DNA from: Dermatophagoides farinae
Taxonomy: Eukaryota > Arthropoda > Arachnida > Sarcoptiformes > Pyroglyphidae
DNA length: 64,000 bases
Assembly: GCF_024713945.1 (NCBI RefSeq)
Contig: NC_134677.1
Location: 8,206,001 to 8,270,000, forward strand
Direction: 5' to 3'
Below the pieces are notes generated by a model that saw only the letters and a program-made list of their open reading frames with translations, did no database searches and was not told the DNA's origin. Both the position numbers and the translations under genes were made by a program. Shown in pieces: positions 46,901 to 60,332 of this stretch. Every line of letters begins with the position of its first letter. Within the stretch, counting starts at the first letter, position 1.

Positions 46901-49422
46901 TTTATTGAAACACAAGAAATCACAAATCAAATCAAACTTTACTTTAGGTTTATTTGATTGGAATTATTCTGGTATATATTTTCACTACAGCAATATTTTT
47001 TTTTTTGTTGTTGTAGCTTTCTACAATCGACATGAAAAAACTCAATCAATTGAATCAATCAATCAATCATTGGTATGAAAATAACAGTCAAATAAAATGA
47101 AAAGAAAAACATGAAAACAGAGAAAAAAAAGCTCTGAAACATTCATATACAAGGTGATGTGATGTAGGGCGTCAAGAAAAAAAAAATTTTTTTTTTTTTT
47201 GACTCAAATCGAATCGAGTGATGACACACACACACACATTGGCTGTTTCATTGTTTTAATTGAAAACAGAATTTTTTTTTCTCTCTCTCTCACTTGATCA
47301 TTTTACATCTGTAAAAACAAAAACAAAAAACAATTATCAATCAACGAAAAAAAAAATCGGACAACAGCAATAATCAAACACATTATTATTATTGCTATTA
47401 GATTGAACGAAACCAAAGAGAAAAAATTTCCATTTTTTTCTCCATACTCGGAAATGATAATCGGAAGGAAACAATTGTCTGCCTGTGTGTGTTTGTCGCT
47501 ATGGAACAATGAAAAAAAAATTGAAAATTCCATTCTTTCTACTTATATAAATTGGAAAACATTTATATTCAAATATTATACCGGCTCAAGATTTTGGCCC
47601 AAAATAGTAGTTAGTAGTGATAAATAGATTCTATTAGTGATGAATTGAAATTGAAAATTTTGCAAAAAAAAAGAAGAAAAAAAAACTCAAAAAGGCAATG
47701 GTTTGTTTGTTTGTGATTGGCAACAATCATTCATTTTGGTTCATTGAAAAAAGTAGACTATTTCTCGTATTTCTCAATTGAATACCACACACACACACAC
47801 ACACACTGACACACTGCATCATATATCATATCACAGAATTCCATTTTCTATTCTATATGCGTGTGTGTTTTTGTGTGTGTGTGTGTGTGTACAGCACAAA
47901 AACGAGAAAGGCAAAAAGAAAAAAAAAATTCGACTATCACTTGAAATCATCATTATTGATAAAAATAATAGTCAAGAGAAAAAAGAAAACGAATGAACAG
48001 AAAGAAAGAAAAAAAAATCAAATTTCAATTTCAATTCAATTCTCAATTCTTTCATGCGAATCACAACCATCATCATCATCAATGTTATTATTATTTTTAT
48101 GGCTATTCATGGTTTGGCCAAACGCACAACAACAACACAGACACACATTCGACTTTTTACAATTGCAAAATGTTGTCGGTGTCTATGTGTGTGTGTGTGT
48201 GTGTGTGTGAAGAATCGAATCGAATCGAATGAAATTGATTTCGATTTGGTCACAAAATATTATTATTATTATTATTACAATCGGTAATTCAGAATTTAAA
48301 CAGAATTTTCTTTTTATTCTTTTTTCACTTTCAATAAATGGAAATATATTTGTGTTTCTGTGTTTGTTTACAAATAGAGATTCTTTTCTTTTTTATTTTG
48401 TCAATCAAAATGGTCAGAAAACAAAAAAAAAACTTTTGACCCTTTTTTTCTGAAAAGAAAATATTCAGATTTCAGCAAAAACAGCTATAGCCACAGCACA
48501 CACACAAAAAAAAGTAAAATGAAAAACGCAAGCACATGTGTATAGAGAGAGAGAGAGAGAGAGAGAGAAAGTGAATATATCAGATTTCAAAGAAAAGAAA
48601 AAAAAAGCAAACAAAATAACACTTACCAAAATGATGACGATGATGATGATGATCATGTTGAGTGTACAATTGTTCAATAGATGATGATGATGATGATGAA
48701 CCATTATCGATAAAAAAATTATTATTATTATTGAGATTGATATTATCACTATTAGACGAGACAATCATATTTATGATTGGTAATGTAATACTAGCTGATG
48801 ATGATGATGATGATGATAACGATGATGATGGTGTATGATGAACAAAAGTTAAATTGTCCATTATTTGATGATTGTCAAAAGTTTTTCGATCATGTAACCT
48901 GTATAATAAAGAATTATTTCGTCGTCGCTGTTGTTGTTGCTTAAATAATGATCGAGAATCAACAACAATATTGGCTGACGACAGTAACAATGACCACCAG
49001 TAATTATTTTTTTGGTTAAATAATAATTGTCGTTTATGATCATTATTTTCTGTTTTTTGCTTATTATGGCCAAACCACAAGATATTATTATTATTATTAT
49101 TCATTAATTTTGCTGACCTATCATCATTCTCATCATCAATATGTTGATTGTGCATTATTTGAAAATTATCACGATGATCATCATGATCATGATTATCGAA
49201 TAATATCGTTATTGCCATAACTTTTATAATCAATATAATTATGATTAATAATATTGATAATTGTAAATTCTGTATTCGATTCATTGTTGTTGTCGTCGTC
49301 GTCGTTGCTGTCGTAGTTGGTGTTGATGAATGAAAAAATTGTAAAATTGGCCATAAAAAATATTTACATTTCGTGTCCGGTATTATAAATGATGGTCGCC
49401 TTGGTTGTTGTTGTTGTTCCAT
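20539..49422 (-). CDS. side: Sidestep-like receptor (five Ig, one FNIII, one transmembrane segment)
   Basis: Side proteins are cell-surface receptors or attractants that pair with Beat proteins in axon guidance. Exons: 49422-48627 (N-terminal, inferred), 32073-31627 and 31562-31368 (Ig1: TILPCNV, LILWFRGQEQRALYSIDAR, EDAGEYRCRVDFRRSP), 31562-31368 and 29762-29313 (Ig2: LNLICEAEGG / GKPRPLLYWYRNDQ, TLTCQS), 23406-23098 (Ig3: RPPALLSWWKQ, VLSCRADHP), 23008-22676 (Ig4), 22605-21865 (Ig5 with VPCTVESDPEEVTFRWMFN, then an FNIII-like part), 21806-20539 (membrane span MMYLLITVVIGLVISAIIIM, long Ser/Asn/His-rich tail). All junctions are phase 1 and the total is about 1512 residues. The PP-LSWW and VDFRR-SP patterns are what I remember of the Side family. 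The tail has a PPPMY (WW-ligand type) motif at 21040-21054 and ends STTV, a class I PDZ-ligand form. Assignment of the 49 kb exon rests only on phase and leader. Confidence 0.82.
23407..29312 (-). other. Side-like intron between Ig2 and Ig3 exons
   Basis: About 5.9 kb of low-complexity DNA: CA/TG runs (for example 23789-23812, 25219-25239, 27547-27554, 27966-27982, 28454-28478), CAA/TTG and ATG/CAT trinucleotide runs, A and T homopolymers. No open frame with domain character on either strand. Confidence 0.6.
29763..31367 (-). other. Side-like intron inside the Ig2 coding region
   Basis: About 1.6 kb between the two Ig2 exons. It holds A/T homopolymers, a CA run near 31009-31022, an ATG run near 31158-31180, and a 20-base T run near 31336-31355 just downstream of the donor. 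No coding sequence seen. Confidence 0.6.
34214..34268. repeat. (GA)n microsatellite, about 55 bp
   Basis: Uninterrupted GA dinucleotide run within the long Side-like intron. Confidence 0.95.
36642..36663. repeat. Perfect 22-bp palindrome
   Basis: CCG, then (AATTCG) units, ending CGG: three GAATTC sites overlapping in a tract equal to its own reverse complement. It lies in the long Side-like intron between a CAT run and TATATAA-like sequence. Confidence 0.9.
40164..40194. repeat. (CA)n microsatellite, about 31 bp
   Basis: Longest uninterrupted CA run noticed in the window, preceded 50-70 bp upstream by a CT run (40096-40118). Confidence 0.9.
40866..40924. repeat. (GA)n microsatellite, about 59 bp
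   Basis: Longest dinucleotide run in the window, flanked at 40935-40957 by a CAT run. Confidence 0.95.
48186..48209. repeat. (TG)n microsatellite
   Basis: Twelve GT units, within the long intron near the 5' coding exon of the Side-like gene. A GA run follows at about 48544-48568. Confidence 0.9.
48627..49422 (-). CDS. side: Inferred first coding exon of the Side-like gene
   Basis: A 265-codon open frame ending in a consensus donor (TTTG|GTAAGT at 48627) in phase 1, exactly what the Ig1 acceptor at 32073 needs. The ATG at 49284 starts a typical leader (MNRIQNLQLSILLIIIILII, then KVMA); the upstream in-frame ATG at 49422 would add 46 residues including a Thr run. After the leader the exon codes a low-complexity region rich in Asn, Asp, His, Gln and Ser without known domain. 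It could instead belong to an unrelated gene, but no other minus-strand acceptor with coding sequence was found in between. Confidence 0.55.
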
Positions 49423-52400
49423 TTTTTGTTTTCAATTCATTAATTATTATCAATCATATCAGTCGTTATTGCTGTATCAAAAAAAAAAAAAAAAAAAAAA
49501 ATGAAAAAGAAAAATAAGTGAATAATTGGAAAAAAATGATGATAATGATAAATAAATGGAAAAACAACAATGGAAAATGATGATGATCATCATCATCATC
49601 AAGATCAAGATGTACATGATGATGATGATGATGATGATCATTACACACACAAAAAAAATATAGATAGATAGCATCTTTTTCACTTGAATACACATTCAAC
49701 AGAGAGAGAAAGAATTTTTTTTTTTTGTTTTGTTCGGCCAAAACAAAGTTTTTGTCGACCACCTACCAGTGTGTGTGTGTATGCAGAATCGCAAAGAAAA
49801 TTCCATCCTTATCGGACAACAACAACAACAACGTGGATACCAAATAAATAATATGGCCGAAACCCATATACACATATATATCCAAATTGAATTAGCATTT
49901 TTTTTTTTGGCTGTCTTTTTTCTATTTTGTATCACACACACATATATATATAAAATGATGACACTATGAATTGATTGAATCGTACTGTGTGAATGCTGAA
50001 TGTTGAAAATGAAAAAAAAAGTTGCTGATGATCACACATACACAACACACACACAAGACTATCCAATGGTTTTAGATTCGTTTTCCCAAATGGATACTCT
50101 GTGTATTTCCATCACACCATCATCATCGTTCACTCACTCACCAGCTCTCTCTCTCTCTTTGCCATTCAATAGAATCTGAATTGATATGGAAAAATAACCA
50201 ATCATAAAGACATAATACTAAACCAAACACACATTGAAGATGAAAAAAAAAACGAATTTTCGAAAAAAAAACCAGATATATGCAATGTAAAATACACAAA
50301 TTGTTTTGAACAGAACAGAATATATCCACATTTAAAATATATGTGAATCATTATAGAGAGATAAAGAGAGAGAGAAGAAAAATTCATTCCATTCAAGATT
50401 GAGAAATTACAAAACATTACAAAGAATTAGTGTAGATGAAAAAATTCTTTTTTTTTCTTAGCACAAAGCGAACGATTCATTTTAGTCATATCAAAAAAAA
50501 AAAAAAAAAAAATTGACGACGGATTTAGAGAAAATCAGAATGAGATGGAAATCCTTTTTTCATCTGCTTCTGTTGCTGCTGCTGCTGTTTTTTTTTTTTT
50601 TCCTTTCAATTTCAGCATCATCATCATCATCATACCAGAATGACTTTCACTAATCGGGTTTTTTTCTTTTCTTCTCTATTTTCGTTTTTGTTTTTTGTTT
50701 TCGGTTAATATCTCTTTGAATCGTAATTTTTTTGTTTCTTTACCATTCCAGACTATTTCACATCCGGCACACACACATTTATATCCCATATTTTAATTGT
50801 TTTTTTTTTCGTCGTCGTTGTCGTAGTCGTCGTCGTTTATGTTTAGAGAGATTCACCACTACATGTAGTGTATTTTAGGATTCTTTTTTTTTGGTTCTTC
50901 TTTCGTTCATTTATCTCCATTCTCTATTTCATTATTATAATTGAATCAATTAATTAAATTCAAATGAAATCAACGAGAATTAAAAAAAAAGAGAAATGAA
51001 TGCTCAAAAAAAAAACTGGCGGATAAAATTTAAATGTCTATGTGTGTCTGTGTGTGTGTGGCCAAAACAAAACAAAACAAACAAACGGATCAAATGTATG
51101 CAATTTAGCAGCAAGCAATCATGATCAAAAGACAATGATGATGATGATAATGAACTTTTTGTTTTCACCTTTTTTTGTTTTGTTTCTATCGTTTGACGAA
51201 AATTGTTTTCACCATCATTGAAAACTATTAACAACCATTTTTATTTCGTCGTTTTTGTTTTTTGCACTTTGTTTCATTATTGGCTTTATCAATAACACAT
51301 TTGCTAAAAGTGATGTTTGTTTATCTCTCTCTCTTTCTGTTGTGTGTACACACATAAACACACAAAAAACACCCACACGAAGACACAAAATTGCGAAAAC
51401 AAATTAATAAACAATTAGACCAAGAAAAAAAAAGACCTTGAATAGTCGTCCACCGTTGATGATGATTATTATTATGGTTTTAGATCAGCGGACCAAATGG
51501 ATATTTTCGACAACAACAATTTATTGTCAATATAAAAACACCAAACGTCGATCTTGTTCCAGAGAATCATCAACATGATGATGATGATGATGATGATGAT
51601 CATGATGATCATCATCATTTTCGTTGGAAAAAAACAACAACAAAAAAATGGAACAAGAACGAAAAAAAAAATCAATCGATCGATCGTGATCGAAGATCAC
51701 ACACACACACACACACACACAGATACACACAAAATGGATCATTCAAAATTATTTCTATTCCATTATATGTGTGTGTTATATTGGTAAATTGTGATCATCA
51801 ACGATTATGATGATGATGACGGTTTTTTGGGGCTAAAAATGAACGACAATAACAGCAACAACAACAAAAAAAATGTTTCCATTTCATTTCATTCTTTTTA
51901 TTCTTTTTTCATCATCATCATCATCATCATCATTATTCGTCTCGAGAATCACAATAAACAATAAATATAAAATAAAATCTCTGTTTGATCCAGAGTGAAT
52001 GAAATGAAATGAAAAACGACAGAAAAAAAATTGGATCATTATCATAGACCAAATGACGACGATGATGATGATGATGATGACTTATGGTTAGTGATTAACT
52101 TTATTTGGGTTGCAAAAAAAATTAAATTTCAACACACACACACACACAGAGAAATCAATGTTTCATCCATTCGAACTGTATCGAATAGAACATTTCATTT
52201 GGATTGATCATTTATCATCACCGATGACAACAACAACAAAAAAGTATTGATTATTAATGAGAAATCCAATGAATGTCCAGATGACTTGTCATATTTCACA
52301 TGTTAAACCAAGAAGAAAAAAAAATAATAAACATCATCATCATCATCGTGGACATTCACCACACACACAAAATATTAATAATGTCTTGTTTATCCACGAT

Positions 52401-55217
52401 CAAACAACGAATGAAATGCTAAAAAAACAAAAAGTGCCTTCATCAGAATTTTTGGCTGTTTGTCTGTTTGTTTGTTTTTTTTTGTTTCTGGCCCATTTAA
52501 TCGATTTTATTCATTCACGTTTCACATCTGGTTCATCATCATCCCCAAGACACACGCACACAGGAAAAAATTCAAAAAAAATGGTCATCAATTGGTCAAA
52601 TATTTATCATGGAATATAAATCAAACATTGATCATCAATATAGATATGGTGTGTGTGTGTGTGTGTATGTGTAACAGTGATGTTCATTCAAGCTAGAATA
52701 ATTTAATTTCATTCATATATTCCATAATATCATCATCAATGTCATCATTGTCATCATCATCATCATCATCATATCATTAAATTAAATATTTAGCTAATGA
52801 TAATTATTTGTTTTCATTCTTCTCAACAATAACAACAACAACAACAAAAGCAGCAGAATCAGCCTGAACATATAGAATAAACACACATTACACATACACA
52901 CACAAAAACAAAGAGAAAGAACGGAACAAAAAAAAAAAAAAATTCTCGAAACAACAACAAAAAAAACAGCCGTTGAAATATAATATTCATCATCATCATC
53001 ATCATTTAAACCACCATCATTATAACTGATGATAACCACCATCATTTTCATCATCATCATCATTGTGGTCGTTTTTATTTTTCGTTGGTTGTTGTTGATT
53101 GTTGTTGTTCATATCACACCGCATGCATACATCACGCACAAAAATTATTTATTTGTTCAAAAACAACATCCATGATGATGATGGGAATCCTTGAAAAAGA
53201 AAAATGAATTTTTTTTTTGTTTCACTCTCAGTCTTTTTCAAAATTAATAATCTAAACACGTTTGATTGTTACCGTAACCGTATGACCATTTTTAGATGGT
53301 TTTTGATTGACATACTTTTTTTTCGTGTGAATATCTATCCACTGATCATCATCATTATCATCATCATCAGAATCACGAGAAGAAAAAAAAATCCTGAAAT
53401 CTATCCATATATCTATATAGATTATTATTACTAGTTAGCCTATTATTATCATTCGAAACAAGCAAAAAAAAAAAAAGATTAAATCAGGAAACAGAGTGAA
53501 AAAAATGACTGAATCCGCATTTCCGGACAATAATTTTCAATGTATCCATTTATATAGAGTTCATATTCCTCAATAGCAGAAAATAATAGAAAAAAAGGAA
53601 ATGGAATAAAATCCAGTGGAGAATTCTCAAATGGGAAAACAAGGTTTATCCAAAACAAAAACACATATATAATATACTGAATTTGATCGAAAAATGAATA
53701 TCTCTCTCTCTCAATCGCGCATACACACACACACACAGATGATGATTTAATCATTTCATTCAATCACGATATGATTTCATCATTAGAATTTTGCCTCAAG
53801 AATTTCATCATCACTACCATCATACAAATCAATGATTAAATGAATCAGAAAGCAAAAAAAAAAAATTGTGAATAGTAAATATGAATTTATACAGGGAAAA
53901 AAAATACAAAGAATATATCCAGAACCAGAATATATATTGATTATAATTTGATTATTATCATAATATTCTCGAGAATAAAAAACCATCAATTACACATGCA
54001 CACACACACGCACATTGATTTTATTCAATTTTCACCGAAATCATCAGAATATTTATTGAAAACTAACGCCTAAACACGAAAAATGAATTGTATCAAAAAC
54101 AAAAAACAAAATTATTCATTACAAATTGATTTTTAAACAAATTTTTTTTTCATTGAATACAAATGTGAAACATTCTGGTGGTTTCATTTCATTTCATATT
54201 TTTCTTCACAAATCATTCATATATTGAATTGAAAAATGACTTACTTATTTGAATGAATCGCAAAGAAATTCTTGTGGTACTTGGCACAAGCTAATGATAA
54301 ATCTTTTTTTTTTGGGCCGTTTTTTTTGTGCATTTCACATTCAAATTGAAATGTCATGTGTGTGTGTGTTGTCCAAATCAGAGCGAAAAACAGAAACGAG
54401 ATTCATATGAAATTGCAACAAAATTACACAGAAACAGAGAGTATAAAAAAAAAATTCTCTGGCTCACCCACACAAGAATTAAAGAATTTTCAAGTAGCGA
54501 AAAAATTTTTCACTACTCAAATTCATTATTCAACGAATATAAAAGGAAAATTTTTTTCACAAAGTCCAGACACAGCTGAAAACTAATTACATAAATTGAA
54601 TGTACCACTCATTTTTTTCTGTTTTATTCGTTTGTTTGTTTGTTTGATTCTGAGATGAATAGAAAAAAAGTTTTCAAAAATTGAATTCCACCAGTTCTGT
54701 GTGTTCTGTGTGCGTGCGTTTTTTTTTTGTTCTGCAAATGAAATGGCAACAACAACAGCGAAACAAAACAAAAAAGATTCAATGAAATTCATTGTACAAG
54801 AAAAAAAAACGAAAAGTTTCTAAATAAAGATAATCGGTTCACCAACAACAACAACAACAACTACAACAACAGAATTAAGAAACAACAACAACATCTAAAC
54901 ATCAGCAAAAGTAAATGACATTGAAACAAACAAACAAACCAAGCGCATAGGAATGAAAAATCCAATCAAAAAAAAAATTATTATTATCGGACCCATTAGA
55001 ATTGTGGATGAGTGAATATAAGGGGAAAGAGAAAGGGAAAAGAATCGAAAAAAATTTCTACCTGTGTTTGTGTGTCTTTGTCTACTTGAATGCACCTGAG
55101 AAAATTGAAATGCACAAAAAAAATTCTTATTCGAGATTTACTTTCTTTTATTCTTTTCAAAAGTTTGTAAAAACATCGATAATAACCAAAAAAATTCCAA
55201 TATAGTCGTGCTACTAC

Positions 55218-55220
<3 letters not shown>

Positions 55221-55250
<30 letters not shown>
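55221..55250. repeat. (CT)n microsatellite, 30 bp
   Basis: Fifteen CT units between a CTACTAC stretch and ACTCTATTC. Confidence 0.95.
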
Positions 55251-55253
<3 letters not shown>

Positions 55254-58200
55254 CTATTCTCAAGTATAAATGTAGTCAAGTTTTATTATATTATAATAAC
55301 CGGCCTGTGCAAGTTTCCTAAATGATGATTCATGATCCAAAAAAAAAAAAAAAATCCTGAAACCATGTTCAAAACGACCGACTGGATTCAACAAATCATT
55401 GGATCAAATACAAACACAATATATCTACGAAATTAAGTGCCATGTACATTATGTATATACAAGACATACTTGAGTTTATTGAACGGAAAAAATTCTAGAT
55501 TCTAGAATCATCTAGAAACCGACTAGCCACACATATTCGATAATAATAGTTACCTATCCGATTGAAGAGTGATAAAGTGATCGAATTTTTTTTTGGGGGA
55601 AAAAGGGAAAAAACCAGTTAGAAAATGTTCGATGGAGTTTGGGTATTGTTTTCGTTTTTTTTTCAACGCCACTACTATACCACCGCCACCACCGTCATGA
55701 TCATGTAATATCTATAATTTATTATATCGAAAAAAAACTGAATGAATGAATGATATGATAAGATTTATCATTTTTTTTCGGTAATAATAAATAATGATGA
55801 TAATTCATTGCATTATAATTATACCAGAAATTTATCATTCATATTGAATCTGGTTCTTCTTCATTTTAGTGCAAATAAATGCAATATATGCAGATTTGTT
55901 TTTGTTTTTTTTTTTGGTTAGAGAAAACGAAAAACAATTTTCGATTAGTAAAACTAATCATTTGATGATGATGATGGTGATCATAATCATCATCATAGGT
56001 ATATTATTACTATCATCATCATTATGGAATGTTTTTTTTTGTTACATTTCAAATAGAAATTCCAAATTGTAGATTCTTCACACACACACACACACAGAGT
56101 ATGATGTGAAAAAAAAAATTTTCAATTGTATTTACACATAAAGAAACCTTTATTTGTCTGGTTAGTGATCATAGATCATGATGGATCAAAGAGAGAAAGA
56201 AAAAAAATAGGCCCAAACTTGGTGATATTCATGATAATTCCAGCTATTATTGTTATTGTTGAACAAGGAATTATAAACCACCAATATCAACATTGATATA
56301 CATAGAACATGAACCATAACCTCATGCTTTAACCAAAAAAAAAAAAAAAAAAACAAGCAGAAAAAAAACGAAAGAAAAAAATTTGAGCCACAAAATCCAT
56401 TAAGAATCTCGCTCTCTCTCTCTAGCTTGATTATCATAAAAATACGTAAAGTTAAACCACCAGCCACACGTACACAACAGCAGCAGCATATGAAAAAAAA
56501 CCCAAAAAAAATCTCAAGCTATAATCATTATTATTGGAAACATACGGCGGTAGAATATTTTTTTTTTTTTGAACATAAAAATACAGCCCCCCAAACACAC
56601 ACACACAGACAGACAGTCAACCCAAAATGAAAAAAAAATCCATACAAAATGATTGAACAAAATGACAATCATCATAATGTTATGAAAGGAAAATAAAAAA
56701 AACGAAAATCAAATTAAAATTACATTCACATACCCACACACACACACCACACACAAACAATTTATAGTTTAGTTAGTGGATTATATCTAATATATAAATA
56801 TATAATGGATGGATAATGTTGGAATAAAATCCTGAACAACAACAACAAAGAGTTTACGGAAAAGGAATGTAACGCCTATGATGATATCACAAATCGATTT
56901 GGATTTGGTAGTTTTTTTTTTGATCATCATCTTTATATAATGTTGTTGACTCCCACTATATTACATACCCGTATTATATTTTATTGACGGTTGTTTTGGT
57001 ATTGGTGTTGGTGGTTGGTGGTTGTCGTTGTCGTTGTCGTTTAATTTGATTTACATATTTGGCAATGGGTATGGGGAATGCGAGTATTGCGTTATATATT
57101 TTTTTTACACTTTCATTGACTGTTTGTCATTTTTTTTCATTGGATTAAATACCAGGATTAAAAAAACAAACGGTGAATATCATTTTTCATCATCATCATC
57201 GTTTTTTTTATTCTTTAGTCTTTTGTTTTGGAACACACAGAGACAGAAAATAAAACTATTGTTATATTGAATGGAAAAATGGGCAATATATTGATGGTTA
57301 TCGATCTTGATTTATGTAATTGGTCAAATTTTATATATGTATAATATAAAACAAAACAAAACACTAGATTTGATATGTTTGAAAAAAAATATCGATTGTA
57401 GATTGACGATACATCGAATTATAGAACACACACAAATATAACAATAATAAAAAAAAACAATAATAATAAATGAAATTTGGGCGGAACGGATTGAATCTAT
57501 TTCCGTTTAAATATAATTGATTGATTGATTGATTGATTGTTGTTGTTGTTGTTGCTGCTGCTGCTGCTGTTGTTGTTGTTGTTAAAATCATAAACAAACC
57601 ATACACAGACAAAAATACACAGAGAGACACTTGAAAAAAAAATTCGAACAAATTAGCTAACCACAGACACGCACACGCACAAAAACACAAACATCATCAT
57701 CAATTTCAATTCACGATTTTCAATGATTAAAACGTGCCTGTTTTATAGTTGACTCGAAAGGGTCAAAAGGATTAATCCATTGGGAAATAGATGAACAGAA
57801 AAAAAAATTTGATTCAAGCAAAATTTGACTTTGTCAACAAACAAAACACACCAACACCAATCATTGAAGAAATGGATGAATCAAAATTTCAACTTTTTCA
57901 TAGTTTTTTATTTTCATTGGCAAGCTGTTTCACATGATGAAAGAATTTTTTTTTCATAGGTCGAAGGTGATGGTGTTGAATATTAGTTTTTTTTAATATT
58001 AGAGTTCAATATTAAACTGATGTTTTTTTTTGGATTTTTTCTCTTGATGAACATCGGGACCGAGACACGCTACAAACAACAACAAAAAAATAATAATAAT
58101 AACCGTAGATTTTGTCGATAAAGAACAAATATAAACACAGAATCGGGCGCCAAACTAAAAAATCGAGAATAAATAAAATGTTTGCGCGACTAAAATGAAT

Positions 58201-58440
58201 TTTTCGAAATAACAGTAATGAAACCCGATTTCAGTGTTTGTTTGATCATCATCGGTCTATTATGGAACAAATGAATCATACCCTGCTGCTGCTGCTACCA
58301 TCACACCAACACCTACACCAATGCCAACTGCCACCACCCAATTCTTTTGTTTTTCTACTGATTCTGGAATAGGAACAGAATCGATTTATTTTCGGAAAAA
58401 AAAGGAAGTAGCATTTCATTGTAATGAAATTGCAATATTC

Positions 58441-58457
58441 AGCAGTATATAACTGCT
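58441..58457. promoter_or_regulatory. Possible TATA region within an inverted repeat
   Basis: AGCAGT and ACTGCT form perfect 6-bp arms around ATATA, so TATATAA sits at the loop. The surrounding 130 bp (58.43-58.56 kb) is free of microsatellites, which is unusual here. It may be a core promoter for a transcript starting in this gap; the direction is unknown. Confidence 0.25.
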
Positions 58458-60332
58458 AACGGCATTTAGTTTAGCCGGTAAAATATTTTCAGCTGTAGTA
58501 GTACACTTGAATGATAATAGTGTGGTCGGTCGTAGTGGTAGGAATTGAACCAATAGCAAAAAAAAAAAAAAAAAAAATTCCCGCCGAACCTATTGAAAAT
58601 TGAGAAAAATGGATCGTTCGCGTATCTTGGAATCAAACGAAAAAAATGTTAGGAATTATGGTCAAAGGTCAACCAATACATACACAATGTTTTGTGGTCA
58701 TGTCACCCTGTCATCATCATCATTAAATTGTAATTGAAAAAAACACTACATTTCAATTGATTTCCGTTTCACATTTAAATAATGTGCAAAAAAGAACATT
58801 ATCATCATCAATTAAAATTAACTAACTTAGACAACAGAAACTTACCGGAAATGAGGAATGAATGAAACAAAAAAATCTTATTAATTTTTACAGGCCATAA
58901 AGCTTGATGATGATGATGGTGAGAATCTTGAAGAGAGAAAATAAAATAAAAAATCGATCGATTATTGTGAAAATAATTTACTTGAAAATCTATTCTACAG
59001 TGTGTGACCAACCACCACCAATGGCTGAGTTTATGATTCTCTTTCCTTCTTTCTTTCTTTTTTTCTCTTTCACGGACAATTAGTTCGATGGAATTTTCGT
59101 AGAAACTAAAACGAATTTCAATTTTCAATGAAAATGTCGTCCCTATTTTTTGTTGTTGTTTTTTCTCGGCCAATATTTGTGTTTATATACAATGAATTTG
59201 GGATCAAACAAAAAAAAACGGTCATTCTCCATCGAAGCTAATAATAATAAAGATGTTCAATGAAAAAAAAGAATAATCTTTTTTGGATAAATTCACTTAT
59301 CAAAAAAAAAAAAAAAAAAAATTCATTCCATTCCGCTCGATTGGCATCACACACACTTTTCCATTATATTGAAAATTTATCGATAAAGCAGAAAAAAAAA
59401 ATTCTTTTCTTTTTACAGTTTGATTGAGAATTATATTAAAAGTTGACCGTATGCGTGGTGCGTGTGTTCCTTGTTCAATTTTCATTGAATTCAACATTAT
59501 CTCCACCACCACCAACAGCAGCAGCAGTGTTGTTGTTGTGATAATGAGAATACCATTTAGATTTGTTGATGATTATTATAATGATGATCATGATGATGAT
59601 AATGGAAATCATCAACTAATGATGTGTTTATCTTTGCCATAAATGCAAAAGGTGTATGTGTGTGTGTGTGTGGAAAGGTATGATCAACAACACATTGATA
59701 TTGGTTGGTATATTCGTGTATATTTGCCACTCAATTAAATTGAAAAATAAATTTTTCATCATATCATCATGATGATTATGATCTCAATTTTACATATATT
59801 TGATAATAATGTGTTGATTTTTTTTTCGTCAAGATCATTTACGAAAACTTTCATCATTATCATCATCATGCCGGTGCGTCAAAGACAATGATGATGATGA
59901 TGATCATCATCATCATCATCATGATCACTCGATTGATATGGTTCTATAGAATTGAAGCGAAGAAAAAATCATTTTTTTTTAATAAATTTTAAATTAGTTT
60001 CAGATGAAAAAAAAGAATGCTTACACACTTACCTCATACACACTCATACACACACACATAAACAGCGAAGGTAGCAGAAGGAAGGAAAAAAAAATTTAAA
60101 ATTCTGAAACAAACAAGAACAAAAAAAAAGTTACTAAATCGCGCACAGATGTGGAGCAAATATTAAGTAAATTAAACTTTCGATTCGTCGGGTGGTGTGA
60201 GAGTTTCGTTTTCATTTATTCTTCTTATTCTTAGATGAATGAATTTTATTTTACTTTTTTTCCCGTTATGATAAAATGATTAATCAGTAGGCAGCTACAT
60301 TGATTTCTATCGATCGATCTACTCATTATTTT

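Larger units (their letters stand above)
32074..48626 (-). other. Very long Side-like intron (16.5 kb), no gene found
   Basis: Filled with microsatellites and homopolymers; every open frame inspected is poly-Leu, poly-His, Ser/Leu, Cys/Val or Lys-rich translation of CAA, CAT, GA, CA or A runs. No Ig, kinase, homeobox, zinc-finger or transposase pattern on either strand. If the 49 kb exon is not part of the Side-like gene, this stretch is intergenic instead. Confidence 0.5.
49423..60332. other. Intergenic region, about 11 kb, no gene recognised
   Basis: It lies between the Side-like 5' exon and the small membrane protein gene. It contains an A23 run (49479-49501), CA runs (51693-51721, 56074-56096), ATG/CAT runs (51577-51600, 49616-49637), a CT run (55221-55250) and GTT/GCT runs (57537-57583). 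The Side-like promoter and possible 5' untranslated exons should be here. The only stretch that looks less repetitive is 58.25-58.65 kb. Confidence 0.5.

Noticed and set aside
33000-48400. Many open frames of 60-180 codons on both strands in the long intron
   Set aside because: They are poly-Leu, poly-His, Ser/Leu, Cys/Val or Lys-rich translations of microsatellites and homopolymers, with no domain, codon pattern or splice support.
57364-57690. Minus-strand frame with Ala and Thr runs
   Set aside because: The runs come from a GTT/GCT trinucleotide repeat read in two frames; no other protein character.
58541-58551. GGTTCAATTCC on the minus strand, resembling a tRNA B box
   Set aside because: The flanks do not form a T-arm stem, and no A box or acceptor stem could be found at tRNA distance.
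58808-59173. 121-codon minus-strand frame in the 11-kb gap
   Set aside because: Composition follows local GAAA, CAT and homopolymer runs; no leader, domain or splice partner found.
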